Shown piece after piece: positions 33,316 to 42,497 of a DNA stretch of 64,000 bases (position 1 is its first letter; each line of letters begins with the position of its first letter). Source of the stretch: DAIDKA01 sp963726995 (lineage in GTDB: Bacteria; Pseudomonadota; Gammaproteobacteria; Steroidobacterales; Steroidobacteraceae); the NCBI GenBank assembly GCA_963726995.1, contig CAVSEP010000007.1, positions 310,001 to 374,000 on the forward strand, written 5' to 3'. Position numbers and translations under genes: made by a program. Below the pieces are notes generated by a model. It saw nothing but the letters and a program-made list of their open reading frames with translations. It searched no databases and had not been told where the DNA came from.

Positions 33316-35874
33316 CTACATCTGGTGCTTGACTTCCAGAGCCACCTCGAGCGGCGGACCCGGGTTGTCGATCTGCGTGCCCTGCCCGGCCGACACCAGA
33401 TCGAACTGCCCGAAGTAGTAGCGCTTGCCGCTCAGGTTCTTGCCCTCAAGCGAAACCTGCCAGTTGCCCTTCGGCGCCTCCCAGGTCAGGTGCGCATTGT
33501 AGGTGGTGTAGCCGGGAGTACGGTTGTACGGCGAATTCTGTGCCGCCGTATAGATCGCGCTGCGCGTGCTGCCGTCGATTCGCCCGGTGAGCGAACCCTT
33601 TGCAGCGATCGGCAGCGTGTACTGAACTCCGGCCGCGCCCGTCCATCGCGGCATGTAGGGCAGAATCTCGTTCGGCGTGATCAGGGTGACCGGATTCACG
33701 TAGACGTAATTGAAGTCCAGCCAGCTCAGGTTTGCATCCACCTGCAGACCGCCGAAGCGCCCCTGGGTCTCGAACTCCACACCCTTCTGATGTGCGGAAC
33801 CTGAGTTGTAGGGCAACGCGCAGGGCGACCCGAAGTTGAACCCGGCTGCCGCGGAGGCTGCCGCGATCGACGGCACGGCGCTGCAGTTGGCGAGCGTCAG
33901 CTGGATATCCCGGTACTGCGAGAAGTACGCGTCGAGATTGACGTGCAGGTGGTTATCGAACCAATTGTTCTTCACCCCGAGCTCATAGGTCGTCAGCGAC
34001 TCCGGGTTGAACTGCACCGACTGCGCGGGATAGAACGGACGCGGGTCGACACCGCCACCCTTGAATCCGGTGGAAAACTGCGCGTAGGCCAGGGTGTCAT
34101 CCGTGACGTGGTAGCTCAGATCTGCGCGCCAGTCCCAACGATGCCCCTTGTAGAGCGCGGAGGCGCCGTTCAGCGGAATCACCAACTGCGCCGACTGGAC
34201 CGTGGTCGTGCCGTCCGGATTGACCCGCACGTAGTGGTAGGTCTTGTCCTGATCGGTGTAGCGGGTGCCGATGATGGCGTCGAGTTTCGAGGTCAGATGG
34301 AACGTCGTGTGCAGGAAGGCTGCCTTGTCATGCGCCGTCACCGGATCGTTCTGGTAGAAGTTGAACAGGCCCGGCAGGCCCACCGCGTAGGAGAGGTCCT
34401 CGTGCCCGAAGTAGACGCTCAGCTCGCGGAAATAGTAGAGGCCGGCCGTGTAGTCGATGAACTTGTTCCAGCTGCCGTTGAGGCGCAGCTCCTCACTGAA
34501 CTGGTGATGGCCCATGCCCTCGGCACCCAGGTCCAGCGGCCAGATCGACACGCTGTTGTCGTGAACCCAGGTGGCCGCATAGCCGCGCAGCGCGGCTATG
34601 TTCTTCAGTGACAAACTGTCGTTGATTTGCCAGTCGGTCGACAGTTGCGCGCCCCAGTTATTGGAGGTCTGGCGCGGATCGACGCAGAAGGCCTGCTGGT
34701 TGGCGTTGTTGCCGATTGGGGTGTTCGCCACCGGGGCCGGCGTCGGATTGCAGAAATTGGCGTACGAGGCGTAGAAGTTTCCCGGAATGATCTGCGGCAC
34801 CAGAGCCTGGTTATAGGGCAGAATCATGGGGTTGGCGGCAGTGCTGCCGATGACCGGCACACCGAGAACGGATGAGGAGGCCGTCTTGGCTGACGCATTG
34901 CCCACCAGCGGACCAGGCCCGGCGTAGCCGAGCGTCTCGGCCGGATGCTCCTGATTCATGTTGGTCAGATCGGCGATGAAATTGAACTCGAGGCTGTCGC
35001 TCGCCACCCAGCGCAGGGCCGCCCGCGCGGCCGCGTAGCCGCTGCCGCCTTCCCGTCCGAGGACGCAGTGGGCGGTTTGTCCCTGGAAGCCGACCGGTAC
35101 CGAATAGTTACCGGTCACGCCGTTGGTCAGTGTCGCCTGGAAACTCGGGTTCTCGCACCCGAAGTCGTAGCGCGTGACATAGCCGTCCTGCTGGTTGCCG
35201 ACGGCTGAGAGGCGTACGAACACATTGTCGGTAATCGCAAAGTTCGTGCCCACACGCAACTCGACGTGATTGCGGCTGCCGCCGAGCAGGTCAAAATTCA
35301 TGCTTTCGGTGGCATCGGGCTTCTTGGAGAACAGCTTCACGGCGCCACCCTCGGAATTCATGCCCTCCAGGGTGCCCTGCGGTCCGCGCAGCACCTCGAC
35401 GCGATCGAGGTCCAGCAGATCGAACAGCGAGCCGGTGAGAGTGCCGAAATACACATCATCGATGTAGATGCCGACGCCCGGCTCGAGGGCCGGATCCAGA
35501 TCCGACTGCCCGATGCCGCGGATGAACGCGCTCATGGAGGGTCCGAATGCGGCAGAAGTCTGCTGCAGCTCGACGCTGGGTGCGTCCTTCGAGAGCTCCG
35601 TGAGGCTGGTCTGGCCGCGCTCGGCCAGCGCTGCCGCGTTCACGGCCGTGATGGCCAGCGGCGTGTTCTGCACGTTTTCCGACCGGAACTGCGCCGTGAC
35701 GATGACTTCCTGCAGACCCGTCGTGGTGCTCTGATCGGAGCCGGAAGCCTGTGGCGTGGTCGCCGCGCCGGGATCAGCCGCGAGGGCCTGCCCCACAATC
35801 ACCGATGATGCCAATGAAACGAGAATCCAGGGCCGAAGAATGCGGCGCACGGATTGTTTGACCGAACAGTTCAT
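33316..35874 (-). CDS. TonB-dependent outer-membrane receptor
   Basis: 852 residues from the ATG at 35874 (MNCSVKQSVRRILRPW) with a G-tract ribosome site. A Sec signal ends near GQALAADPG. A TonB-box-like EVIVTAQ precedes the plug domain (ENVQNTPLAITAV, IRGIGQSDLDPALEPGVGIYIDDVYFG, RVEVLRGPQGTLEGMNSEGGAVKL), and a beta-barrel follows, ending NPGPPLEVALEVKHQM. It belongs to the large receptors typical of sphingomonads and Steroidobacter-like bacteria, often used for hydrophobic or aromatic substrates. It comes last in a same-strand series with AraC, SDR, vanillin dehydrogenase and acetoacetyl-CoA synthetase genes. Confidence 0.93.
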   Translation of the reverse strand: MNCSVKQSVRRILRPWILVSLASSVIVGQALAADPGAATTPQASGSDQSTTTGLQEVIVTAQFRSENVQNTPLAITAVNAAALAERGQTSLTELSKDAPSVELQQTSAAFGPSMSAFIRGIGQSDLDPALEPGVGIYIDDVYFGTLTGSLFDLLDLDRVEVLRGPQGTLEGMNSEGGAVKLFSKKPDATESMNFDLLGGSRNHVELRVGTNFAITDNVFVRLSAVGNQQDGYVTRYDFGCENPSFQATLTNGVTGNYSVPVGFQGQTAHCVLGREGGSGYAAARAALRWVASDSLEFNFIADLTNMNQEHPAETLGYAGPGPLVGNASAKTASSSVLGVPVIGSTAANPMILPYNQALVPQIIPGNFYASYANFCNPTPAPVANTPIGNNANQQAFCVDPRQTSNNWGAQLSTDWQINDSLSLKNIAALRGYAATWVHDNSVSIWPLDLGAEGMGHHQFSEELRLNGSWNKFIDYTAGLYYFRELSVYFGHEDLSYAVGLPGLFNFYQNDPVTAHDKAAFLHTTFHLTSKLDAIIGTRYTDQDKTYHYVRVNPDGTTTVQSAQLVIPLNGASALYKGHRWDWRADLSYHVTDDTLAYAQFSTGFKGGGVDPRPFYPAQSVQFNPESLTTYELGVKNNWFDNHLHVNLDAYFSQYRDIQLTLANCSAVPSIAAASAAAGFNFGSPCALPYNSGSAHQKGVEFETQGRFGGLQVDANLSWLDFNYVYVNPVTLITPNEILPYMPRWTGAAGVQYTLPIAAKGSLTGRIDGSTRSAIYTAAQNSPYNRTPGYTTYNAHLTWEAPKGNWQVSLEGKNLSGKRYYFGQFDLVSAGQGTQIDNPGPPLEVALEVKHQM

Positions 35875-35948
35875 AAACACCCCCCAATCGTTCTTCTGCG
35901 GACAGCTATTCTTGCCGCCGCATCATAGGGGACGTTCCAAACAGGTGT

Positions 35949-36950
35949 TTATCCCGCAGCGACCACCGGCTTGTCCCACGATGACAAATCAACTGTTGCT
36001 GCCTCGCGACGATAGTCCCGCGGCGGCATGCCGTATTCGTTCCGGAACAGCCGCGAGAAATGCGGCAACGACCGAAAGCCGTATTCGCTGCAGATATGGG
36101 TCAGGCTCAGTCCCGCCAGCAGCGGATCGGCCAGGGCCGCGCGACATTTCTCCAGGCGGCGCCGCAGTATGTATTGAGTCACAGTGCCGCCCTGCTGGGC
36201 GAACAGCCGGTGGACATGACGGCTGGAGATCTTCAGCGCCTGGGCCACTGTCGAGGGCGACAGATCCGGGTCGCACAGAGCCTGGTCGATGAAATCCATG
36301 ATGCGCAGCCGCAAGGCGGAAGTGAGGCAGGAGCCGTCCACGCGACCCCGGCCGACGCCCACATAGGCGCTGGCGATCAGCTCCAGCACCACGTTTGCGC
36401 AGCGCGGCGCCACACCCGGCCCCAGCGCCACATCCGAGGAATTCCAGATCTCACGGATCACGCGCGACGCCAGGGCACCGGCGCCGCTGCTGCCGGACAC
36501 CGGAACCCGTACCAGGTTTTCCGGGGAACCGACATAACGTTGCAGCACGTTCTTCGCCACCCGCAGGGTAAGGATCGATACCGGGCGATTGAACGCCAGC
36601 TGGTAGGGTCGCGCGGTGTCGCACAGCGCGAAGTCCCCCGCCCTCAGGCGCACGTCCTCGCCACCCTGGGAACACACGCTCTCGCTGCACAACTGGAAGC
36701 GGATCAGGTAGTACGCCCCGGCGGATCGGGCGATGTGGGCGCGCGAGTGCCGTACCACCGCCGCATCGGAATTCAGTTCCACGAAGCGCAGGTCGCCGAT
36801 ATCGGCGCGGATGAGACGCCCGGAGAAGGTTCGCGGATTGGCCGGCTCGGCAGTCTGCTGCGTCAGGGACTCGCAGGCCGCATCGTTCCAGAATTCCACG
36901 CGCCGGCGCGGCAGCACGGTGTCTGTCGAAAGCATTTCCCGCTGATTCAT
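35949..36950 (-). CDS. AraC-family transcriptional regulator
   Basis: 333 residues from the ATG at 36950 (MNQREMLSTDTVLPRRR). The N-terminal ligand-sensing half resembles the AraC-binding-like domain of FeaR/NagR-type regulators (RVEFWNDAACESL, FALCDTARPYQLAF). The C-terminal HTH pair includes LSPSTVAQALKISSRHVHRLF and LTHICSEYGFRSLPHFSRLFR followed by YGMPPRDYRR. Activators of this kind respond to aromatic acids or aldehydes. It lies 74 bases upstream of the TonB receptor and after the SDR on the same strand, so it probably controls this unit. Confidence 0.92.
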   Translation of the reverse strand: MNQREMLSTDTVLPRRRVEFWNDAACESLTQQTAEPANPRTFSGRLIRADIGDLRFVELNSDAAVVRHSRAHIARSAGAYYLIRFQLCSESVCSQGGEDVRLRAGDFALCDTARPYQLAFNRPVSILTLRVAKNVLQRYVGSPENLVRVPVSGSSGAGALASRVIREIWNSSDVALGPGVAPRCANVVLELIASAYVGVGRGRVDGSCLTSALRLRIMDFIDQALCDPDLSPSTVAQALKISSRHVHRLFAQQGGTVTQYILRRRLEKCRAALADPLLAGLSLTHICSEYGFRSLPHFSRLFRNEYGMPPRDYRREAATVDLSSWDKPVVAAG

Positions 36951-37000
36951 CGCCCCCTCTCCCGAGAATCTGAAGCTTGTGCGGCCCGGCGCCGCGGGTT

Positions 37001-37774
37001 TCAGAACGCGATGTGCTCCATGTAGCCGCCATCGACATGCAGGTTCTGGCCCACGGTGAAGCCGGAAACCGGGCTCGCCAGGAACACCACCGATGCGGCC
37101 ACGTCCTCCGGTCGACCCAGTCGGCCGATGACGCAGTGTGCCTCGGCGTCCGCCAGCACCGCGGGGGCCTTCTGCCTGATCCGGTCCCAGGGGCCGCCTT
37201 CAAAGTAGATGGGGCCCGGCGATACCGTATTCACGCGGATCCCGTCCTTGGCGACCACCTTGCTGAGCATCGCCCCGTAGGCAATCAGCGCCGCCTTGCC
37301 GGCCCCATAGGAGAAGGCGCCCGGCGCCGGAATCATCTTGGACATGACTCCCGAGATGCTGCCGATGAGCACGACCGCGCCCGCGGAGGACTTCCGCAGG
37401 TACGGCAGCGCCGTTTCGACGCCGCGCACCGCGCCCATCACATCGATCTCGAAGGTCGCCTTCCAGCCGGTCTCACCGGCAAGTCCCGGGGTCCCGGTGG
37501 TATTGGAGACGAAGATATCCAGGCCGCCCAACCGGCCGCAGGCCGATTCGATCCAGCGCGTATACGCTTCGCGATCCTGGACATCCACGGCATCGCCGTA
37601 GGCCTTGACGCCCTTGGCCGCCAGCTGCCGCACCGTCGCTTGGACATCGGCGGCGGTGCGCGCACAGATGGCAACGTCCACGCCTTCATCGGCCAGCATT
37701 CTGGCAATGCTCAGGCCGATGCCCTTGGTCGCGCCGGTGATGATGGCCTTGCGGCCGCGCAATTGCAGGTCCAT
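37001..37774 (-). CDS. Short-chain dehydrogenase/reductase
   Basis: 257 residues from the ATG at 37774 (MDLQLRGRKAIITGATKGIG). Classical SDR features: TGATKGIG, SNTTG in place of the usual NNAG, catalytic Ser in LIGSISG, YGAGK for the Tyr-x-x-x-Lys, and the C-terminal VGQNLHVDGGYMEHIAF. It follows the vanillin dehydrogenase-like gene by 18 bases and is probably cotranscribed. It could oxidise a side-chain alcohol of a lignin fragment, but its substrate is not determined by the sequence. Confidence 0.9.
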   Translation of the reverse strand: MDLQLRGRKAIITGATKGIGLSIARMLADEGVDVAICARTAADVQATVRQLAAKGVKAYGDAVDVQDREAYTRWIESACGRLGGLDIFVSNTTGTPGLAGETGWKATFEIDVMGAVRGVETALPYLRKSSAGAVVLIGSISGVMSKMIPAPGAFSYGAGKAALIAYGAMLSKVVAKDGIRVNTVSPGPIYFEGGPWDRIRQKAPAVLADAEAHCVIGRLGRPEDVAASVVFLASPVSGFTVGQNLHVDGGYMEHIAF

Positions 37775-37792
37775 GTGTGCCTCCCGATGCGT

Positions 37793-39247
37793 TCAGAACG
37801 GATAGTGACGCGGTGTCGTCTGGATGGTCACCCAGCGCAGCTCGGTGAATTCGGCCACGCCGGCCCGCCCGCCGAAACGGCCATAACCGGAGGACTTCAC
37901 CCCACCGAAGGGCATCTGCGCCTCATCCTGCACCGTGGGCGAATTGATATGGGTGATGCCGGCATCGATGCGCCTGGCAAGTTCCAGGCCCTTGGCGATG
38001 TCGCGGGTGAAGATGGCCGACGACAGGCCGTACTCGGTGTCGTTGGCAACGGCCACCGCCTCATCCGCCGACTTCACGCGGATGATCGACACATGCGGCC
38101 CGAAGGTCTCCTCGCGGAACAAGTCCATCTGCGGCGTGACATGGTCCACGACCACGCCCTTCATGAGGGTGTTGGAGGTCTTCTGCCCGCCCACCAGCAC
38201 CTTGGCGCCCTGGGCCACCGCGGCGGCCACCAGCTTCTCCACGTGCTCCACGGTGGGACGGCCGACCACCGAACCCAGCACCACTTCACCCTCGCGTGGA
38301 TCGCCGCTCGGCAGCGCGGCCACCCGTTTGGCGAGCTTTGCGGCAAATTCGTCGGCGACCTTCTCATGCACCACGACCCGCTCGGTGGACATGCAGATCT
38401 GCCCGGAATTGGCGAAGGCGCCGAACACCGTGGCGCTGACCGCCGCGTCGATGTCCGCGTCATCCAGAACGATCAGCGGCGCCTTGCCGCCCAGTTCCAG
38501 CAGCACCGGCTTCAGGTACTTGGCGCCCGTCTGGGCCACGATCCGGCCCACCCGGCTCGAACCGGTGAAGTTCACGCGACGCACCGCCGGGTGCCCGATC
38601 AGGGCTTCCGAGACCGCCGCCGCATCCTTGGCCGCGTGCGTGATCACATTCACGACACCCTCGCCCAGCCCGGCCTCCTTGAGCACCGAGCCGATCAGCC
38701 GGTGGGTGGCCGGACATACCTCGGAGGCCTTCAGGACCACCGTATTGCCGCAGGCCAGAGGCATGGCGACGGAACGTACGCCCAGGATGACCGGTGCATT
38801 CCACGGCGCAATTCCCAGACATACCCCCACGGGCTGGCGCATGGCCATGGAAATCATGCCCGGCACGTCCGAGGGCACCACTTCGCCCGTGATCTGGGTG
38901 GTCATGGCCGCCGCTTCCCGCAGCAGCAGTGCACCGAAGTGGACATTGAAATGTCCCCAGCCATTGGTGCAGCCGGTCTCGGCCATCATCAGGGTGGCGA
39001 ACTGGGCGGCGCGTGCCTCCAGCAGGTCGGCGGCCTTGTTGAGCTTGGCGCGGCGCGCGTTCGGCCCCAGCGCCGACCAGGCCGGAAAGGCCTTGGCGGC
39101 CGCCTCGGCCGCGGCGATGGCATCTTCCACCTGCGCGGCCGCCGCCTGGGTCGCGACTTCGCCGGAAAGCGGGTTCAACCGATTGAAAGTCGCGGCGCTG
39201 CGCGCGCCCACGTCACGGTCACCGATCAGCAGTTTTACGTCTTCCAT
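37793..39247 (-). CDS. vdh: Vanillin dehydrogenase-type aldehyde dehydrogenase
   Basis: 484 residues from the ATG at 39247 (MEDVKLLIGDRDVGA). Beyond general ALDH motifs (APWNAPVILG, ELGGKAPLIVLDDAD, the Cys nucleophile in SGQICMSTERV) it carries segments I recognise from Pseudomonas vanillin dehydrogenase: REAAAMTTQITGEVVPSDVPG, CLGIAPWNAPVI, NSPTVQDEAQMPFGGVKSSG and the C-terminal LRWVTIQTTPRHYPF. It should oxidise vanillin or a related hydroxybenzaldehyde to the acid with NAD. Salicylaldehyde dehydrogenase is a close alternative. A CGTTCGAACG palindrome lies just upstream. Confidence 0.85.
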   Translation of the reverse strand: MEDVKLLIGDRDVGARSAATFNRLNPLSGEVATQAAAAQVEDAIAAAEAAAKAFPAWSALGPNARRAKLNKAADLLEARAAQFATLMMAETGCTNGWGHFNVHFGALLLREAAAMTTQITGEVVPSDVPGMISMAMRQPVGVCLGIAPWNAPVILGVRSVAMPLACGNTVVLKASEVCPATHRLIGSVLKEAGLGEGVVNVITHAAKDAAAVSEALIGHPAVRRVNFTGSSRVGRIVAQTGAKYLKPVLLELGGKAPLIVLDDADIDAAVSATVFGAFANSGQICMSTERVVVHEKVADEFAAKLAKRVAALPSGDPREGEVVLGSVVGRPTVEHVEKLVAAAVAQGAKVLVGGQKTSNTLMKGVVVDHVTPQMDLFREETFGPHVSIIRVKSADEAVAVANDTEYGLSSAIFTRDIAKGLELARRIDAGITHINSPTVQDEAQMPFGGVKSSGYGRFGGRAGVAEFTELRWVTIQTTPRHYPF

Positions 39248-39260
39248 TGCAACCCCCTAT

Positions 39261-39270
39261 CGTTCGAACG
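39261..39270. promoter_or_regulatory. Palindrome CGTTCGAACG ahead of vanillin dehydrogenase gene
   Basis: A perfect 10-base palindrome sits 13 bases upstream of the vdh start, in the 52-base gap after the acetoacetyl-CoA synthetase gene. It could be a repressor half-site or operator for an internal promoter. No regulator is assigned. Confidence 0.35.
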
Positions 39271-39299
39271 GACAGCCTATGAACGCATATTCCGCGTCG

Positions 39300-41315
39300 T
39301 CAAGCCAACTTGCCCACGGCCTCGGCCAGCGGATAGTCGGTCTGGGTTCGCGCGTACTCGATGAAATAATCCAGCGCCGCGGGATTCGCCACCGCATCGC
39401 GATTGGCCACTTTCGCCGCCGGCGTGCCGGCGAGAATACGCCGTACCGGCACTTCCATCCGCTTGCCCGTCAGGGTGTAGGGGATGTCCGGCACCTGGTA
39501 GATGATGTCCGGGACATGCCGCGGGGAGTACTCCGAGCGCAGTTTCGCGCGAATCCGCCCGATCAGCGCCTCGTCAAGCTGCTGCCCGGCCCGCAGCTTC
39601 ACGAACAGCGGCATGAAGAAGCGGCCGCCTGTGATGTCCAGATTGACGATGAGGGAATCCTCCACCTCCGGCAGCAGCGCCAGCGAGCGGTAGATTTCCG
39701 CCGTGCCGATGCGCACTCCGTGGCGGTTCAGCGTGGCATCCGAACGACCCAGCACGAAGCCCCCGAGTCGTTCGTTGATGCGGAAGAAGTCCCCCTGGCG
39801 CCACACGCCCGGGAACTCGTCGAAATACGACTCCTTGTAGCGCTGGAAATCCTTGTCGCCCCACAGGAACACCGGCATCGAGGGCATCGGCCGGGTAACG
39901 ACCATCTCGCCCACTTCGTTCACCACACTCTTGCCCTCGGCATTGAACGCGGCAATGGCCACCCCCAGCAGCGGCGCCTGCATTTCACCGGCGCGCACCG
40001 GCAGCATCGGCACCCCACCGATGAATCCGGAACAGATGTCCGTGCCGCCGCTGCCGTTCTGCACCTGCATGTCCGGTTTGACGTTCAGGTAGAACCATTC
40101 CATGACCTCCGGAGTCACGGGCGATCCGGCCAGCATCGCAGTGCGCAGGTGCGGCAGCTTGAATTTGTCCTTCGGCACGACGCCGGCCTTCTGCAGCAGC
40201 GTCACGTAACCGGGATTCGCGCCGATGACGACCGCCTCGGTTTCCTCGTACATCCGCCACAGCGAATCCGGCTCCGGATGCATCAGGCTGCCGTCATACA
40301 GGACCGGCACGACCTGCTTGAGCAGCGCGCTCGCCAGGAAATTCCACATCATCCAGCCGGTCGTCGTATAGAAGAAGAGCCTTTCGCCGGGCTTCATGTC
40401 CATCTGGAAATTGAACGCCTTCAACTGCTCCAGCAGGATGCCGCCCTGGCTGTGGACGATGGCCTTGGGCAATCCGGTGGTACCGGATGAAAACAGGATC
40501 CACAGCGGATGGGAGAATGGCACCTGCTCGAACTTGAATTCCGATTTCGGCACCGGACGGGCCGCCAGCAGGTCGTCCCAGAACACCGTCGGCCTGGAGA
40601 ACGGCGTGCGGTCCTGTGCGTTCAGGTACGGCAGGCACACGACCTGCTCGAGGGATTCCAGCCCGCCGATGATCTGCGTGAGTTCCGGCCGGCGGTTGAA
40701 CGGCTTGCCCGCGTACTGATAGCCGTCCACGCAGAACAGCACCTTGGGGGCAAGCTGCGCGAAGCGATCGAGCACGCCGCGCGTCCCGAAATCAGGACCG
40801 CAGCTGGTCCAGATGGCGCCGATGCTGGTGGTGGCGAGCATGGCGATGATGGCGTGGGGCGAGTTCGGCAGATAGGCGGCCACCCGATCTCCCGGCACGA
40901 CGCCCAGGCGCCGCAGTTGGGTCGCGAGAATGCGCACCGAACCTGCCAGTTCCTCCCAGCTCAGCGACTGCAGCGTCGTTCGCTCATTAAAGAAGAACAG
41001 CGCGGTGGTACCCGGGCGCTCGAAGCGCAGCGCGTGCTCGGCATAATTGAGTCGCGCCCCCGGAAACCAGTCGGCACCCGGCATTTCACTGCGCCCCAGC
41101 ACCCGCTCATAGGGCACCGAGGGCCGCACGTCGCAGTACTCCCACAGGGCGCCCCAGAAACCCTCCAGGTCAGTGACCGACCAGCGCCACAGATCCGGGT
41201 AATTGCTGAAGGACAGGCCGCGATGCGCCTGCAGCCACTGCATGAACTGCCACAGGTTGGTGCGTTCCACCCATTCGGCGCTCGGCGTCCACAGCAGATC
41301 ACCCTCTTTAACCAT
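39300..41315 (-). CDS. Acetoacetyl-CoA synthetase (acetoacetate-CoA ligase)
   Basis: 671 residues from the ATG at 41315 (MVKEGDLLWTPSAEW). It is an ANL adenylate-forming enzyme with P-loop-like LFSSGTTGLPKAIVHSQGG, the TGWMMWNF segment, NGSGGTDICSGF, the hinge region GRSDATLNRHGVRIGTAEIY and the C-terminal Lys motif PYTLTGKRMEVPVRR. The N-terminal region through RLNYAEHAL and the total length match acetoacetyl-CoA synthetases rather than acetyl-CoA synthetase. It would activate acetoacetate or a related short beta-keto acid. It is the first gene of the minus-strand series leading to vdh and the TonB receptor. Confidence 0.88.
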   Translation of the reverse strand: MVKEGDLLWTPSAEWVERTNLWQFMQWLQAHRGLSFSNYPDLWRWSVTDLEGFWGALWEYCDVRPSVPYERVLGRSEMPGADWFPGARLNYAEHALRFERPGTTALFFFNERTTLQSLSWEELAGSVRILATQLRRLGVVPGDRVAAYLPNSPHAIIAMLATTSIGAIWTSCGPDFGTRGVLDRFAQLAPKVLFCVDGYQYAGKPFNRRPELTQIIGGLESLEQVVCLPYLNAQDRTPFSRPTVFWDDLLAARPVPKSEFKFEQVPFSHPLWILFSSGTTGLPKAIVHSQGGILLEQLKAFNFQMDMKPGERLFFYTTTGWMMWNFLASALLKQVVPVLYDGSLMHPEPDSLWRMYEETEAVVIGANPGYVTLLQKAGVVPKDKFKLPHLRTAMLAGSPVTPEVMEWFYLNVKPDMQVQNGSGGTDICSGFIGGVPMLPVRAGEMQAPLLGVAIAAFNAEGKSVVNEVGEMVVTRPMPSMPVFLWGDKDFQRYKESYFDEFPGVWRQGDFFRINERLGGFVLGRSDATLNRHGVRIGTAEIYRSLALLPEVEDSLIVNLDITGGRFFMPLFVKLRAGQQLDEALIGRIRAKLRSEYSPRHVPDIIYQVPDIPYTLTGKRMEVPVRRILAGTPAAKVANRDAVANPAALDYFIEYARTQTDYPLAEAVGKLA

Positions 41316-41484
41316 GTCAACCGGTACTCAGCAACGAGGCCTTGGGCGGCCAGCTCCTAAGCATAAGGGGTCAGGCCGTACTGGCGCTACGCCTGCACAG
41401 TGCGCCGCGCGGGGCCCGCGGTGTGTATTCACATCGCCGCGGCCTTGCCGCAAGGTCTGTCCTGGAAGATCCGGAGACAAGCTG

Positions 41485-41868
41485 ATGATGGAAGCTGCAA
41501 TTCTGACCACCGCCGGTGTGAACTTCGGCTTGCGCCGCAGCCTCGCGCCCTACGGGGGCCTCGCCGCGGGCTTCGGGATCCAGGTCATCGCCGTGTGCGG
41601 CGGCTTGGCGATTCTGCAGGCGCACTGGCCGCAGCTGCATGGCGCTTTACAGTGTCTGGGTGCCGGCTGCCTGCTGCTGCTGGCCTGGTCGATGCTGGGC
41701 TGGCGTGCGCGGCTGAACCTTTCCGGCGCCGGCGACACTTTCTGGGAGAGCGCCGCCCGCCAGCTGCTGAACCCCAAGGCCTGGTTGCTGTCACTGACGG
41801 CCGCCACCTTGCTGCTGCCGGCGCAACTGGAACAGGCGCTGGCGGACTGCTGTACGGCCACGATATAG
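41485..41868 (+). pseudogene. Truncated LysE/RhtB-family exporter remnant
   Basis: This open stretch of 127 residues (MMEAAILTTAGVNFG) aligns along its whole length with residues about 22-145 of the intact LysE-family gene that begins nine bases later. Shared segments include TTAGVNFGLRRSL/TAAGANFGIRRTL, VIAVCGGL/VAAVCGGL and LNPKAWLLSLTAATL/LNPKAWVMSLTAATL. It lacks the N-terminal TPGPNN signature and the last membrane helices. It looks like a decayed tandem duplicate and probably makes no functional exporter. Confidence 0.8.
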
Positions 41869-41877
41869 GAATAACCG

Positions 41878-42465
41878 ATGCTCAATCCCCTGCCCTGCGC
41901 GACCTACGCCTTCGTCATGTCCATCACCCCGGGCCCCAACAACGTGATGCTCACGGCCGCCGGCGCGAACTTCGGGATTCGCCGCACGCTGCCGCATATC
42001 CTGGGTGTCACCTGCGGATTTGGCGCGCAGGTGGCGGCCGTGTGCGGCGGCCTGGGACTTCTCTTCACCCGCTGGCCGCTGCTGCACCTGGCCCTGAAAT
42101 GGGTGGGCGCCGCCTACCTGCTGTTTCTGGGCTGGCAGCTGCTGCGCGCCCGCGGCGGCGCTGCGGGCAGCGCCGGCAAACCCATCAGCTTCGCGGAAGC
42201 TGCGGCATTCCAGTTCCTGAATCCCAAGGCCTGGGTGATGTCGCTGACCGCCGCGACGCTGTTCCTGCCGCCGCAACTGGGCCAGCCGCTCGCCAGCGGC
42301 TACGTGGCCTCGATCCTGGCGGCCGTCAATCTGCCCTGCATCACGGCGTGGGCGCTGTTCGGCAGCTCCCTTGGCGCGATACTGTCGCGCCCGGCCGCCC
42401 GTCGCATATTCAACTGGGTGATGGCCGTGGCGCTGGGCGCGACCGGTGTCATGATGGTCGCCTGA
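41878..42465 (+). CDS. LysE/RhtB-family amino-acid exporter
   Basis: 195 residues from the ATG at 41878 (MLNPLPCATYAFVMSITPGPNN). The family signature TPGPNNVMLTAAGANFG is intact, with about six membrane helices and LNPKAWVMSLTAAT in the middle. LysE/RhtB proteins export amino acids or their analogues. The MocR-type regulator that begins 33 bases later probably controls it, a common pairing. The gene follows a truncated copy of itself, a sign of local tandem duplication. Confidence 0.9.
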   Translation: MLNPLPCATYAFVMSITPGPNNVMLTAAGANFGIRRTLPHILGVTCGFGAQVAAVCGGLGLLFTRWPLLHLALKWVGAAYLLFLGWQLLRARGGAAGSAGKPISFAEAAAFQFLNPKAWVMSLTAATLFLPPQLGQPLASGYVASILAAVNLPCITAWALFGSSLGAILSRPAARRIFNWVMAVALGATGVMMVA

Positions 42466-42497
42466 CAAGCCACGCAACGCAGCAGCGCCAGCCGATC

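Noticed and set aside
35873..35952. Inverted repeat ATAAACACC/GGTGTTTAT flanking the AraC-TonB gap
   Set aside because: The 9-base arms are 62 bases apart and overlap a start and a stop codon. Chance is likely and no known site matches.
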